Below, piece after piece: positions 31,292 to 39,778 of a stretch of 64,000 nt of DNA. The DNA comes from Pseudogulbenkiania sp. MAI-1 (lineage in GTDB: Bacteria > Pseudomonadota > Gammaproteobacteria > Burkholderiales > Chromobacteriaceae). The stretch is taken from positions 4,275,790 to 4,339,789 of the forward strand of contig NZ_AZUR01000001.1 in NCBI RefSeq assembly GCF_000527175.1, read 5' to 3'. Under the pieces are notes generated by a model. The model had not been told where the DNA came from. It made no database searches and was given only the letters and a program-made list of their open reading frames with translations. Each line of letters begins with the position of its first letter. Position 1 is the first letter of the stretch. The translations under genes and the position numbers were made by a program.

Positions 31292-32725
31292 TCAGTCCTG
31301 TCCCGCCAGTTGCGCCGTCGCCAGCCGCCCGAGCAGGGCGATGCCGGCGGCCACCTCGTCCGACCAGGGGTGGCCGAAGTTGAGGCGCAGGCAGTGGCTG
31401 AAGCGCGGTTCGGCCGAGAACAGCAGGCCGGGCGCGAAGCTGATCGACTGCGCCAGCGCCGTTTCCAGCAGTTTCGCCGTGTCCACCCCGTCCGGACATT
31501 CCACCCACAGCAGCAGGCCGCCCTGCGGCCGGCGTACGCGCGTGCCGAGCGGAAAGGCCGCCAGCACCGCGTCGGCGGTGATCTGCATCTGCTGCGCCAG
31601 TTGCTGGCGCAGGCGCTGGCTGATGCGCGCGTAGTCGCCGCCGGCCAGCATGTCGGCCAATACCACCTGCAGCAGCGAGGAGCTGACCAGCGAGCTGCTT
31701 TCGCGCAGCCGCGCCAGCGCCGCCTGGTGGCGTCCGCCGGCCAGCCAGCCCAGGCGGAACGAGGGCGCGAAGCTCTTGGTGAACGAGGCGCAGTAGATGA
31801 CGTCGCCGTCGCGGTCCCAGGCCTTGATCGGGGTGGGGCGCCGGTTGCCGAAGTAGAGGTCGCCGAACACGTCGTCCTCGATGATCGTCACGCCGTGTTT
31901 GCGGGCGAGTTGCAGCAGGCGCTTCTTGTTGTCGTCCGGCATCAGCGCCCCGGTGGGGTTCTGGAAATGCGGCACGGTGACCAGGCATTTCACCGCCGGG
32001 CCGTGGCGCAGCGCGAACTCCAGCGCCTCCAGCGACAGCCCGGCGTCCGGCGTGCAGGGGATTTCCAGCGCCTTGAGGCCGAGGCTTTCCAGCGTCTGCA
32101 GCAGGCCGAAGTAGACCGGGGTCTCCACCGCCACGGTGTCGCCGGGGCGGGTGAGCAGGCGCAGCGCCAGGCTGATCGCCTCGGTGATGCCCTGGGTCAT
32201 CAGGATGTCGTCGGGGCCCAACTCGAGCTCGGCCCCGGCCGCGAGGCGGGCGATTTCGCGCTTGAGCCGGGTCTGCTCCGACTCGGCGAGATAGGCGCCG
32301 ATCAACTCCGGCTGGCGCACCAGCGTGTGCTGCAGCCGGCGCGCCAGTTCGGCGGTCGGGTAGAGGCTGGTGGCGGCCTCGGCCATGTGCAGCTGCAGCG
32401 CGAGGCGCGAGCCGGATAGCTTCAGCAGCTGGGAGACGCGGCCATTGACCTGGACCAGCGCCGCCGGGGCGGGCAGCGGCGGGTGCTGCTCCGGTATGGC
32501 CGAACGCCCCGGCAGCGCGGCGTAGAAGCCGGCGCGCGGGCGCGCCACCACGCGCTGGCGCTGTTCCAGCAGGCGGTAGGCGGCCAGCGCGGTCAGCGTG
32601 TTGACGCCGTAGTGCTCGGCCAGGCGGCGCACCGCCGGCAGCCGGCTGCCGGGGGCGAACTCGCCGGCGTCGAGACGGCCTTGCAGCTCGGCGGCGATGC
32701 GCTGGTAGTGCGGGGTGTCGCTCAT
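31292..32725 (-). CDS. MocR-type (GntR/aminotransferase-like) transcriptional regulator
   Basis: 477 residues. An N-terminal GntR winged helix (about 1-75: SRLPAVRRLAEHYGVNTLTALAAYRLLE) is joined to a fold-type I aminotransferase-like domain with the PLP-binding Lys317 in FTKSFAPSFRLGW and the NPTG motif at 256-259. MocR proteins use PLP adducts as signals and often control a neighbouring or divergent gene. Here that is the BenE-type transporter (plus strand) and perhaps the downstream oxidoreductase. No Shine-Dalgarno sequence precedes the ATG; the message may be leaderless. Confidence 0.88.
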   Translation of the reverse strand: MSDTPHYQRIAAELQGRLDAGEFAPGSRLPAVRRLAEHYGVNTLTALAAYRLLEQRQRVVARPRAGFYAALPGRSAIPEQHPPLPAPAALVQVNGRVSQLLKLSGSRLALQLHMAEAATSLYPTAELARRLQHTLVRQPELIGAYLAESEQTRLKREIARLAAGAELELGPDDILMTQGITEAISLALRLLTRPGDTVAVETPVYFGLLQTLESLGLKALEIPCTPDAGLSLEALEFALRHGPAVKCLVTVPHFQNPTGALMPDDNKKRLLQLARKHGVTIIEDDVFGDLYFGNRRPTPIKAWDRDGDVIYCASFTKSFAPSFRLGWLAGGRHQAALARLRESSSLVSSSLLQVVLADMLAGGDYARISQRLRQQLAQQMQITADAVLAAFPLGTRVRRPQGGLLLWVECPDGVDTAKLLETALAQSISFAPGLLFSAEPRFSHCLRLNFGHPWSDEVAAGIALLGRLATAQLAGQD

Positions 32726-32733
32726 GGTGTTGT

Positions 32734-32739
32734 TATATA
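32734..32739 (-). promoter_or_regulatory. -10 box giving a probably leaderless MocR transcript
   Basis: Minus-strand TATATA ends eight bases before the ATG at 32725, so the expected start of transcription falls on or next to the start codon. No purine-rich ribosome site exists between them. The matching -35 is poor. Confidence 0.4.
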
Positions 32740-32837
32740 GAACAGATCGCTCCCAGCCTAAGCTGTTTGGCGCCGTGTGTGAAGGCGGTGGGGCGCGGCG
32801 GGACTACGCTCGGGTCATCTAATGACACAAGAGCTGT

Positions 32838-32893
32838 TAACAAACCCAGCGCAGCGGTCTTGGCTAGGCGTGCGGCTGCAGAGGGTTTTGTTA
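32838..32893 (+). promoter_or_regulatory. Inverted repeat in the leader of the BenE-type gene
   Basis: TAACAAACCC (32838-32847) faces GGGTTTTGTTA (32883-32893) with one extra T, 22 bases before the start codon. It could be the site of the divergent MocR regulator or an mRNA stem near the AAGGAG ribosome site. Confidence 0.35.
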
Positions 32894-32914
32894 GCGGCTC
32901 CAAGGAGCAGAACC

Positions 32915-34099
32915 ATGACGCTTTCCCCCTGGCGCGATCTCTCGCCTTCGGCCGTCCTCGCCGCGGTACTTGCACTGCTGGTGGGGTATTCCGGCCCTTT
33001 TCTCATCATCGTGCACGCCGCGCAGTCGGCGGGCCTGAGCGCCGCCCAGCTCGGCTCCTGGGTGTGGGCGGTGTCGATCGGTTCCGGCGTGGCCGGCTTG
33101 TGGCTGTCGCTGCGCTGGAAGGCGCCGGTGATCACCGCCTGGTCGACACCGGGCGCGGCGCTGCTGCTGGCAGCCTTGCCCGGCGTGCCGTACGCCGAGG
33201 CGGTGGGCGCCTTCCTGGCGGCGGCGCTCATCGTCACCGTGATCGGCGCTTCCGGGCTGTTCGACAAGATCATGCAGGTGTTTCCGCCGGCGCTGGCGGC
33301 GGCGCTGCTCGCCGGCATCCTGTTCCGCTTCGTCGCCGAGCTGGCCGGGGCGGCCAGCCACGACGCGGCGCTGGTGTTGCCGATGGCGGCGACGTTCTTC
33401 CTCGGCCGGCGGCTGTTCCCACGCTACGCCTTGCCGGTCGCGCTGGCGCTGGGTCTGGCCATTGCCGGCACGCAGGGCCTGTTCGGCACGCTGCCGGCGT
33501 GGCAGGGCGGGGCCGGGCCGCAGTTCACCCTGCCGGCATGGTCGTGGACGGCCTTCGTCAACCTCGCCATTCCGCTCGCGCTGGTGGCGCTGACCGGGCA
33601 GTTCCTGCCGGGCATGGCGGTGCTGGCCTCGTCCGGCTACCGCATCCCGGCGCGCTCGCCGGTCACGTCGCTCGGCCTGATGTCGATCGTCACCGCGCCG
33701 CTGGGCGGCCACGGCGTGGTGCTGGCGGCCATCACTGCGGCAATCTGCACCGGCCCGGAGGCGCATCCGGACCCGGCGCGGCGCTACATGGCCGGCGTGG
33801 TGTGCGGCGTGCTCTACATCCTGCTGGGCTTGGCCGGCGGCGCGCTGGCGGCGGCGATCCTGACCCTGCCCAAGGCGCTGGTGGCCTCTGCGGCCGGGCT
33901 CGCGCTGTTCGGCACGCTGGCCTCCTCGCTCGCCACCGCGTTGGGGGACGAGCGCCAGCGCGAGGCGGCGCTGATCACCTTCGTGGTGGCGGCCTCCGGC
34001 GTGACCATCGCCGGGCTCGGCGCGCCGCTGTGGGCGCTGCTGGCCGGCGTCGCGGTCAGCGGGCTGCAGCAGCAGCGCTGGCGCCTGGCCCGCGCCTGA
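32915..34099 (+). CDS. BenE-family (benzoate/H+ symporter-like) transporter
   Basis: 394 residues, about twelve predicted helices. BenE signatures are GYSGPFLIIVHAAQSAGLS near the start, SWVWAVSIGSG, AWSTPGAALLL, and GHGVVLAAITAAICTGPEAHPDPARRYMAG in the middle. The family was named for benzoate uptake, but many members have unknown substrates and no benzoate genes are near. The ATG at 32915 follows AAGGAGC. It is divergent from the MocR-type regulator, which makes it the most likely target of that regulator. Confidence 0.85.
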   Translation: MTLSPWRDLSPSAVLAAVLALLVGYSGPFLIIVHAAQSAGLSAAQLGSWVWAVSIGSGVAGLWLSLRWKAPVITAWSTPGAALLLAALPGVPYAEAVGAFLAAALIVTVIGASGLFDKIMQVFPPALAAALLAGILFRFVAELAGAASHDAALVLPMAATFFLGRRLFPRYALPVALALGLAIAGTQGLFGTLPAWQGGAGPQFTLPAWSWTAFVNLAIPLALVALTGQFLPGMAVLASSGYRIPARSPVTSLGLMSIVTAPLGGHGVVLAAITAAICTGPEAHPDPARRYMAGVVCGVLYILLGLAGGALAAAILTLPKALVASAAGLALFGTLASSLATALGDERQREAALITFVVAASGVTIAGLGAPLWALLAGVAVSGLQQQRWRLARA

Positions 34100-34549
34100 C
34101 GGCTATGGTTTTTGCATGGCTTCCGTGTGAATCGGGATAAATGAGCGGCAATTACGTCTTTATCTTATAGATAGCAAGTTATATGCCGAAGATATTTATT
34201 TAAAATAAGAACCCAGGATTTTGATTATGGCATTCCCGCGAAGTTATTGATGCGCACGAGAAAAAATCAAGCATCAATAGGGCCGAACAATTTCTGTTAA
34301 TAAACGACATTTAAATTCTGTTGCGAACGACAGTTTTTTGAATTGGCCGCCGCCATGCGAAGAGCGCCATCGAGGGATGTTGCTGTTTTGCATCAGGCCG
34401 CCTGCATTGAAAGCCTTGCGGATCAATGCTCATTTGGCGCGCTCTGCACAACAGTAAAGCGTGCCAATTATTTTTGGCTTCTAATCGGCATTAATTCTTT
34501 CCGATATGATAAAAGTGGCTGCTGAAATACCGGAAGAATGGAGATGCCG
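34100..34549 (+). other. AT-rich intergenic region upstream of the chemoreceptor
   Basis: 450 bases, markedly richer in A+T than anything around it, especially 34130-34340. No frame has a ribosome site or protein-like composition; the 60-codon frame at 34343-34525 is rejected. No terminator for the BenE gene is evident. The 3' part holds a candidate sigma28 promoter. It may be an H-NS-type target or a remnant of acquired DNA. Confidence 0.5.
34481..34507 (+). promoter_or_regulatory. Candidate sigma28 (FliA) promoter of the chemoreceptor gene
   Basis: CTAA (34481-34484), 15 bases, then TCCGATAT (34500-34507), against the FliA pattern TAAA-N15-GCCGATAA. The core CCGATA is intact and the start codon is about 43 bases downstream. 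Chemoreceptor genes are usual FliA targets. Confidence 0.4.
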
Positions 34550-36154
34550 ATGAGAATCACAACGCGTTTGATACTGGCGTTCCTGGCCGTGGTGGTGCTG
34601 GTGATCGCGCTGGGTGGGCTTGGCCTGTGGCAACTGCGTCAGGCACAGGTCCGTTTCGAGTATTTCTCCGCCAACATCATCCCCAGCATCAAGGTGCTGG
34701 TCGATGCCAAGGACGCCACCGCCAGCACCCGGGTGGCGGTGTGGAAGCACATCGCGACGATGGATCTGGCGAAGAAGACCGAGTACGAGAGCCAGGTGCA
34801 GCAGGGCTTTGCCACCATGGACAAGCAGTTGGCGGTCTACGAGCCGCTGATCAGCGATGACGAGGACCGGGCGCTGCTGGCCGCCGACAAGGCGGCGTAT
34901 GCGGCCTACAAGCAAGAAGTGGCCGACACCTTGGCCGCCTCGCGCAACGGCGACTTCGACGGCTCCGTCGCCGCCGCCAGCCGCGGCAAGGGGGGTGTGC
35001 TGGCCCAGGCCTGGACCACGCATATTGCCTACAATGGCCAGCTTTCGGACAAACTGGGCCAGGACAACGGCCGCGCCTATCAGCAGGCGTTCTGGTTGGC
35101 CGCCGGCCTGATGGCGCTCACCGTCGTGCTGGCCGTGGTGGGCGGCGGGCTGTTATGCCGCAACATCAAGCGGGGCCTGGACGATCTGGTGCATACCATG
35201 GAGGCTATCAGCAGCCAGCTCGATTTCACCCAGCGCGCGCCGGCCGGCAGCAAGGACGAGATCGGCCAGACCGCACAGGCCTTCAACCAACTGCTGGAAC
35301 GGCTGCAGTCCAGCCTGCGCTCGCTGCAGCAAGGTATCGTCGCGGTGGCGGAATCGTCGCAGCAACTGCAGGCGGCGTCGCGCCAGGTGGCGGACAGCTC
35401 GGACAGCCAGAGCGCCGCGTCGGCGCAGATGGCCGCCGCGGTGGAACAGATGACGGTCAGCATCAACCACGTCGCCACCCGCGCCGGCGAGGCGCAGCAA
35501 CTGGCGGGCGAGGGCGCACAGCAGGCCGGCAATGGGCAGCAGGTGATTGGCCGCAGCGTGGCCGACATCCAGGCCATCGCCGCCACCGTGAGCGGCGCCT
35601 CGGAGGACATCGTCCAGCTCGACGCGCGCAGCAAGGACATCGCCTCGGTGGTGGGGGTGATCCGCGACGTGGCCGAGCAGACCAATTTGCTGGCGCTCAA
35701 CGCGGCGATCGAAGCGGCGCGCGCCGGCGAGTCGGGGCGGGGCTTTGCCGTGGTGGCCGACGAAGTACGCAAGCTGGCCGAGCGCACGGCCGCCTCCACC
35801 CAGGAGATCGGCACCATCATCGCCGCGATCCAACAGGTTTCCGGCAACGTGGTGGGACGCATGCAGCAGACAGTGCAGCAGGTGGAGCAGGGCCAGGAAG
35901 GCGTGCAATCGGCGCAGCAGAGCATGGGCAGCCTGCATGAGGGTGCCAGCCAGAGCGCGCGGCTGGTGGCGGAGATTTCCGACGCCATCCGCGAACAGGG
36001 CACGGCCACCAACAGCATCGCCCAGCAGGTCGAAATGGTGGCGCAAGGCGCGGAGGAGAACAGCAGCGCCGCCAGCCAGGCCGCCGCGCTGGCCGCAAGG
36101 CTGGAAGAGGTGGCGGCCAGCATGCGGCAGGAGGTCAGCGCCTACCGCGTGTGA
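34550..36154 (+). CDS. Methyl-accepting chemotaxis protein
   Basis: 534 residues. Membrane helix one (about 8-30), a four-helix-bundle periplasmic ligand domain (about 31-185) containing YFSANIIPSIK, helix two (about 187-207), HAMP, and a long signalling coiled coil. The hairpin tip that contacts CheW and CheA is present (EQTNLLALNAAIEAARAGE through FAVVADEVRKLAERT). Three in-frame ATGs crowd the start; 34550 fits AATGGAG spacing best. It ends in YRV without the CheR-binding pentapeptide. The ligand is unknown. Single gene. Confidence 0.93.
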   Translation: MRITTRLILAFLAVVVLVIALGGLGLWQLRQAQVRFEYFSANIIPSIKVLVDAKDATASTRVAVWKHIATMDLAKKTEYESQVQQGFATMDKQLAVYEPLISDDEDRALLAADKAAYAAYKQEVADTLAASRNGDFDGSVAAASRGKGGVLAQAWTTHIAYNGQLSDKLGQDNGRAYQQAFWLAAGLMALTVVLAVVGGGLLCRNIKRGLDDLVHTMEAISSQLDFTQRAPAGSKDEIGQTAQAFNQLLERLQSSLRSLQQGIVAVAESSQQLQAASRQVADSSDSQSAASAQMAAAVEQMTVSINHVATRAGEAQQLAGEGAQQAGNGQQVIGRSVADIQAIAATVSGASEDIVQLDARSKDIASVVGVIRDVAEQTNLLALNAAIEAARAGESGRGFAVVADEVRKLAERTAASTQEIGTIIAAIQQVSGNVVGRMQQTVQQVEQGQEGVQSAQQSMGSLHEGASQSARLVAEISDAIREQGTATNSIAQQVEMVAQGAEENSSAASQAAALAARLEEVAASMRQEVSAYRV

Positions 36155-36186
36155 GGGCGCCGGTGCTGGCGGGACGGCGATGCGGC

Positions 36187-36210
36187 GTGTACAGTTGTGC
36201 GACTGTATAC
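36187..36210. promoter_or_regulatory. Inverted repeat upstream of the aminopeptidase gene
   Basis: GTGTACAGT (36187-36195), six bases, ACTGTATAC (36202-36210): eight of nine positions pair. It ends 44 bases before the ATG and includes the palindrome TGTATACA. Likely an operator; regulator unknown. Confidence 0.45.
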
Positions 36211-36254
36211 AATCCAGTCGCCTTCCGTTTCGTCACCCACAAGGTACCGACTCC

Positions 36255-37643
36255 ATGTTTTCTGCCGACATCTACCAGCAGCGTCGCGCCCGCCTGCAGG
36301 CGGCCGACCTGTCCGGCCTGTTGCTGTTCCCGGGCAACGCCGACGCGCCGATGAACTACCGCGACAACATCTACCCCTTCGTGCAGGACAGTTCCTTCCG
36401 CTACTTCTTCGGCCTGAACGAGCCGGGACTGGCCGGCGTGATCGACGCCGACAGCGGCGAGGTCACGCTGTTCGGCCGCGAGCCCGAGGTCGCCGACGTG
36501 GTGTGGACCGGGCCGCAGCCGTCGCTGGCCGAACGCGCCGCGTTGGCCGGCGTGAACCGAAGCCGCCCCTATGCCGAGCTGGCCGCCGTGCTGCGCGCGG
36601 CACGCGACAACGGCCGTACCGTCCATTATCTGGCGCCGTATCGCGGCGAGGCGCTGATCGAGCTGGGGCGGCTCCTGGCGCTGCACCCGGACGAGCTCGG
36701 CGCCGGCGTCTCGGCCGCGCTGACCCGCGCCGTGGTGGCGCTGCGCGAGATCAAGGGCGCCGAGGAGATCGCCGAGATGGAGCGCGCGCTTACGGTGACG
36801 CGCGCCATGCACCTGGCGGCGATGCGGGAGGCCAGGCCGGGCGTGGCCGAGCGCGCGGTGGTGGGCGAGATGGAAGGCATCGTGCGCGGCCACGACTGGC
36901 AGCTCGCCTACCCCAGCATCTTCTCGCGCCGCGGCGAGGTGCTGCACAACCACCACCACGACCAGCTGCTGCAGGCCGGCGACCTGGTGGTCAACGACAG
37001 CGGCGCGGCGAGCGACAGCGGCTACGCCAGCGACATCACCCGCACGCTGCCGGTGGGTGGGCGCTTCACGCCGCGCCAGCGCGAGCTGTACGACACGGTG
37101 CTGGCGATGCAGCTGGCCGCCCTCGACGCGATCCGCCCGGGCGTGCCCTATCTCGACGTGCACAAGCTGGCGGCGCGGGTGATGGTGGAGCGGATGACGG
37201 CGCTGGGCTTCTTCCAGGGCGACGCCGACGCCATCGTCGACTCCGGCGCCTACGCCATCGCCTTCCCGCACGGGCTCGGTCACCAGATCGGCCTGGACGT
37301 GCACGACATGGAGGGCCTGGGCGAGGATCTGGTGGGCTACGGCGACGAGGCCGAGCGCAGCCCGCTGTTCGGTCTGGGCTACCTGCGCCTGGCCAAGCCG
37401 CTCAAGGCCGGCATGGCGATCACCGTCGAGCCGGGCATCTACTTCATCCCGGCGCTGATCGACGCCTGGCAGGCCGAGGGCCGCCACAGCCAGTACATCC
37501 GCTACGAGACCTTCCGCCAGTACCGCGACTTTGGCGGCATCCGCATCGAGGACGACGTGCTGGTGACCGAACAGGGCTGCCGCGTGCTGGGCGCGCCGAT
37601 CCCGAAGACGGCGGAGGAGGTGGAGGCGGCGATGGCGGATTGA
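36255..37643 (+). CDS. Aminopeptidase P family protein (M24B metallopeptidase)
   Basis: 462 residues. The N-terminal creatinase-like domain (1-175) is followed by the pita-bread catalytic domain, with the five metal ligands Asp248, Asp260 (SDITRT), His343 (HGLGHQIG), Glu392 (VEPGIY) and Glu432 (RIEDD). It removes N-terminal residues preceding proline, using Mn2+ or a similar pair of metals, in the cytoplasm. A second cellular PepP may exist elsewhere, so I give no symbol. Weak ribosome site. A strong terminator follows. Confidence 0.9.
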   Translation: MFSADIYQQRRARLQAADLSGLLLFPGNADAPMNYRDNIYPFVQDSSFRYFFGLNEPGLAGVIDADSGEVTLFGREPEVADVVWTGPQPSLAERAALAGVNRSRPYAELAAVLRAARDNGRTVHYLAPYRGEALIELGRLLALHPDELGAGVSAALTRAVVALREIKGAEEIAEMERALTVTRAMHLAAMREARPGVAERAVVGEMEGIVRGHDWQLAYPSIFSRRGEVLHNHHHDQLLQAGDLVVNDSGAASDSGYASDITRTLPVGGRFTPRQRELYDTVLAMQLAALDAIRPGVPYLDVHKLAARVMVERMTALGFFQGDADAIVDSGAYAIAFPHGLGHQIGLDVHDMEGLGEDLVGYGDEAERSPLFGLGYLRLAKPLKAGMAITVEPGIYFIPALIDAWQAEGRHSQYIRYETFRQYRDFGGIRIEDDVLVTEQGCRVLGAPIPKTAEEVEAAMAD

Positions 37644-37673
37644 GCCGCCACACCGCACCCGCTGACGAAAGCA

Positions 37674-37712
37674 CGGCCGAAGACCCCGACAGGGGCTTCG
37701 GCCGATTTTTTT
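37674..37712 (+). terminator. Intrinsic terminator after the aminopeptidase gene
   Basis: Stem CGGCCGAAG(A)CCCC, loop GACA, stem GGGG(C)TTCGGCCG, one A, then seven T. Very stable. Confidence 0.92.
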
Positions 37713-37742
37713 ATCTCGACTGAGCGCGCGGGCGGCGCCGTC

Positions 37743-38153
37743 TCAGAGAAAGCGCACCGGCTCGCCCTGATGGTCGAACGCCAGGTAGCGCGACACGTCG
37801 CCGCCGGTCTGAATGGTCTGGATCATGCGCTTGAGCGGCTCTTCGGCGTCGTCGCTGCTCGGGGCCTTGCCGCCGCTGCCGCCGATGGCGGCGACGAACA
37901 TGAGCTGCCAGCGCTCGCCGGTACGTGCCGATTCCGCCGCCAGGGCGGTGAAACTGGTCAGTTCCTCAGGCGTCTTGTCGACGCACAGCACCGGCTGCAG
38001 GATGCCGCCCTGGCCGGCGTGGAAGCGCTCGGCCTCCTGTGGCTGATGGTCGTCGTGCAGCACCGCGCGTGCGAAGACGAACAGCAGGCGTTGCGGGTCG
38101 GGCTGCGCGCGTGCGGCGGCGAGCAGCGAGTCGAAATCGGTGATCTGGGTCAT
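37743..38153 (-). CDS. Conserved small protein of unknown function
   Basis: 136 residues, acidic, no signal peptide. It begins MTQITDFDSLLAAARAQ and has a central PEELTSFTALAAESARTGERW segment and a basic Gly-rich loop (GGSGGKAPSSDD). As I recall, homologues in betaproteobacteria carry the label ribonucleotide reductase subunit alpha, but the protein has none of the RNR motifs (radical Cys, Gly-rich ATP cone) and is far too short. I treat it as uncharacterised. Single gene, convergent with the aminopeptidase. Confidence 0.72.
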   Translation of the reverse strand: MTQITDFDSLLAAARAQPDPQRLLFVFARAVLHDDHQPQEAERFHAGQGGILQPVLCVDKTPEELTSFTALAAESARTGERWQLMFVAAIGGSGGKAPSSDDAEEPLKRMIQTIQTGGDVSRYLAFDHQGEPVRFL

Positions 38154-38265
38154 GGTGGGTGCTTCCATACGGGCAGGGGGGGAAGCTGCAGTGTAGCGTG
38201 GCGGTGGGGGATGCTTCGATACGCCCGACGACGGGGAGGGGCTAGGCCGAACGGCGGAGGTGGCG

Positions 38266-38292
38266 AAAAAAGGGCCGCCAGATCGGCGGCCC
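38266..38292 (-). terminator. Intrinsic terminator of the alcohol dehydrogenase gene
   Basis: Minus-strand stem GGGCCGCC / GGCGGCCC with a five-base loop (38272-38292), then six T. Confidence 0.88.
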
Positions 38293-38335
38293 AACACGTG
38301 CACACAAAGGATGGAGAGTGCAGTCTTAGAGAGGA

Positions 38336-39484
38336 TTACAGCGCGGCGCGGAAGATCGCCTCGATCTCCTGCTGGCTGGCCGGGCGCGGGTTGGTCAGGC
38401 CGCAGGCGTCCTTCAGGGCATTGGCGGCCAGCACCGGGATATCCTCGGCGCGCGCGCCCAGGGCGGTTAGCCCGGCCGGAATGCCGACGTCGGCCGACAA
38501 CTGGCGGATCGCCGCCAGGCACGCCTCGGCGGCCGCGGCCTCGTCCAGGCCGTCGGTCTGCACACCCATGGCCCGCGCCACGTCGCCCAGGCGGCCCGGA
38601 CAGACGCTGGCGTTGAAGGCTTCCACGTGCGGTAGCAGCACCGCGTTGCAGACACCGTGCGGCAGGTCGTAGAAGCCGCCCAGCTGGTGCGCCATGGCGT
38701 GCACGTAGCCGAGCGAGGCGTTGTTGAACGCCATGCCGGCGAGGAACTGGGCGTAGGCCATCTGCTCGCGGGCGTGCAGGTCCTGGCCGTCGCTCACCGC
38801 GCGGCGCAGGTGGGCGGCGATTAGCGACACCGCCTGCAGCGCGCAGGCGTCGGTGATCGGGGTGGCGGCGGTGGAGACGTAGGCCTCCACCGCGTGGGTC
38901 AGCGCGTCCATGCCGGTGGCGGCGGTCAGCGCCGGCGGCTTGCCGACCATCAGCGTCGGATCGTTGACCGACAGGATGGGCGTGACGTTGCGGTCGACGA
39001 TGGCCATCTTCACGTGGCGGGCCTCGTCGGTGATGATGCAAAAGCGCGTCATCTCGCTGGCGGTGCCGGCGGTGGTGTTGATGGCGATCAGCGGCAGCTG
39101 CGGCTTGGCCGACTTGTCGACGCCCTCGTAATCGGCGATGCGCCCGCCATTGGCGGCGACCAGCGCGATGCCCTTGGCGCAGTCGTGCGGCGAGCCGCCG
39201 CCCAGCGAGATGACGCAGTCGCATTGCTTGTCGCGCAGCAGCGCCAGGCCGTTCTCGACGTTGCCGATGGTGGGGTTGGGCTGGGCGCCGTCGAAGATGG
39301 TGGCCTGGATGTCCTGTTCGGCCAGCAGCGCGGCTACTTTGGCGGCCACCCCGGCGCGATGGAGCCCGGCATCGGTGACGATCAGCGCGTGGCGGAAGCC
39401 GTAGCCGCGGATGGCGCGCATGGCATCGGCGAGGCTGCCCTCGCCCATCATGTTGACCGGCGGAATGAAGAAAGTCGTCGTCAT
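38336..39484 (-). CDS. Iron-containing alcohol dehydrogenase (group III)
   Basis: 382 residues, exactly the family length. NAD-binding motif GGGSPHDCAKG (95-105). Predicted iron ligands are Asp193 and His197 (GMDALTHAVEAY), His262 (GYVHAMAHQLGG) and His276 (DLPHG). It interconverts primary alcohols and aldehydes with NAD+; the exact alcohol is not readable. I chose the ATG at 39484, since the one at 39496 touches GGAG. The control region carries a sigma54-type promoter and activator sites, and the divergent gene encodes the matching activator class. Confidence 0.9.
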   Translation of the reverse strand: MTTTFFIPPVNMMGEGSLADAMRAIRGYGFRHALIVTDAGLHRAGVAAKVAALLAEQDIQATIFDGAQPNPTIGNVENGLALLRDKQCDCVISLGGGSPHDCAKGIALVAANGGRIADYEGVDKSAKPQLPLIAINTTAGTASEMTRFCIITDEARHVKMAIVDRNVTPILSVNDPTLMVGKPPALTAATGMDALTHAVEAYVSTAATPITDACALQAVSLIAAHLRRAVSDGQDLHAREQMAYAQFLAGMAFNNASLGYVHAMAHQLGGFYDLPHGVCNAVLLPHVEAFNASVCPGRLGDVARAMGVQTDGLDEAAAAEACLAAIRQLSADVGIPAGLTALGARAEDIPVLAANALKDACGLTNPRPASQQEIEAIFRAAL

Positions 39485-39569
39485 GGTGTCGTGCATCTCC
39501 GGAAAAGTCAGCAGTGGCCGGCGCGAGGGTTCGGTTGCCCCGCGCCGGGCGGGTATCCCTGCTTGCCCC

Positions 39570-39584
39570 GCACAGACCGTGCCA
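39570..39584 (-). promoter_or_regulatory. Sigma54 (-24/-12) promoter of the alcohol dehydrogenase gene
   Basis: Minus strand TGGCACGGTCTGTGC. GG and GC are ten bases apart as required, and TGGCACG is a perfect -24 element. The -12 reads GTGC instead of TTGC. Transcription would start about 74 bases before the ATG. Confidence 0.65.
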
Positions 39585-39593
39585 GCGCCGATC

Positions 39594-39612
39594 GTTGCTG
39601 CGGTGCAGCAAC
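39594..39612. promoter_or_regulatory. Perfect inverted repeat next to the sigma54 promoter
   Basis: GTTGCTGC, three bases, GCAGCAAC. It lies only ten bases upstream of the -24 element. It is too close for a classical enhancer, so it may bind a second regulator or form a hairpin. Confidence 0.4.
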
Positions 39613-39674
39613 GTGGCGGGCGGCGCCGGCCCGCCATTCGCGGCGGTCCTTTTTGCCCTGCAGCAGAAAAGCTT

Positions 39675-39687
39675 GATCCAATCGTTA
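39675..39687. promoter_or_regulatory. Possible IHF site
   Basis: GATCCAATCGTTA matches the IHF pattern WATCAANNNNTTR with two mismatches. It sits in a small AT-rich patch midway between the enhancer-like repeats and the sigma54 promoter. Confidence 0.3.
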
Positions 39688-39737
39688 TGTTTCGCGGGCG
39701 GCGGCGGCCATAATCGGGGGCATTCAGCGATCGATTC

Positions 39738-39778
39738 GTGTCGCGCCGTGCGACACCGTCGCGCGACACCCGAGACAC
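39738..39778. promoter_or_regulatory. Enhancer-like GTGTCGC repeats (upstream activating sequence)
   Basis: GTGTCGC (39738-39744), five bases, GCGACAC (39750-39756), then a third GCGACAC (39763-39769) and a degenerate GAGACAC (39772-39778). The cluster is about 155-195 bases from the -24 element, the usual distance for a sigma54 activator. It also lies just upstream of the activator gene, suggesting autoregulation. Confidence 0.55.

Noticed and set aside
31292..32725. GntR-type gene considered as the missing hutC
   Set aside because: It carries a full PLP-binding aminotransferase domain (Lys317), which makes it MocR-type. HutC is short, with a UTRA domain.
34343..34525. 60-codon frame in the AT-rich gap before the chemoreceptor
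   Set aside because: No ribosome site, no recognisable domain, and it overlaps the candidate sigma28 promoter.
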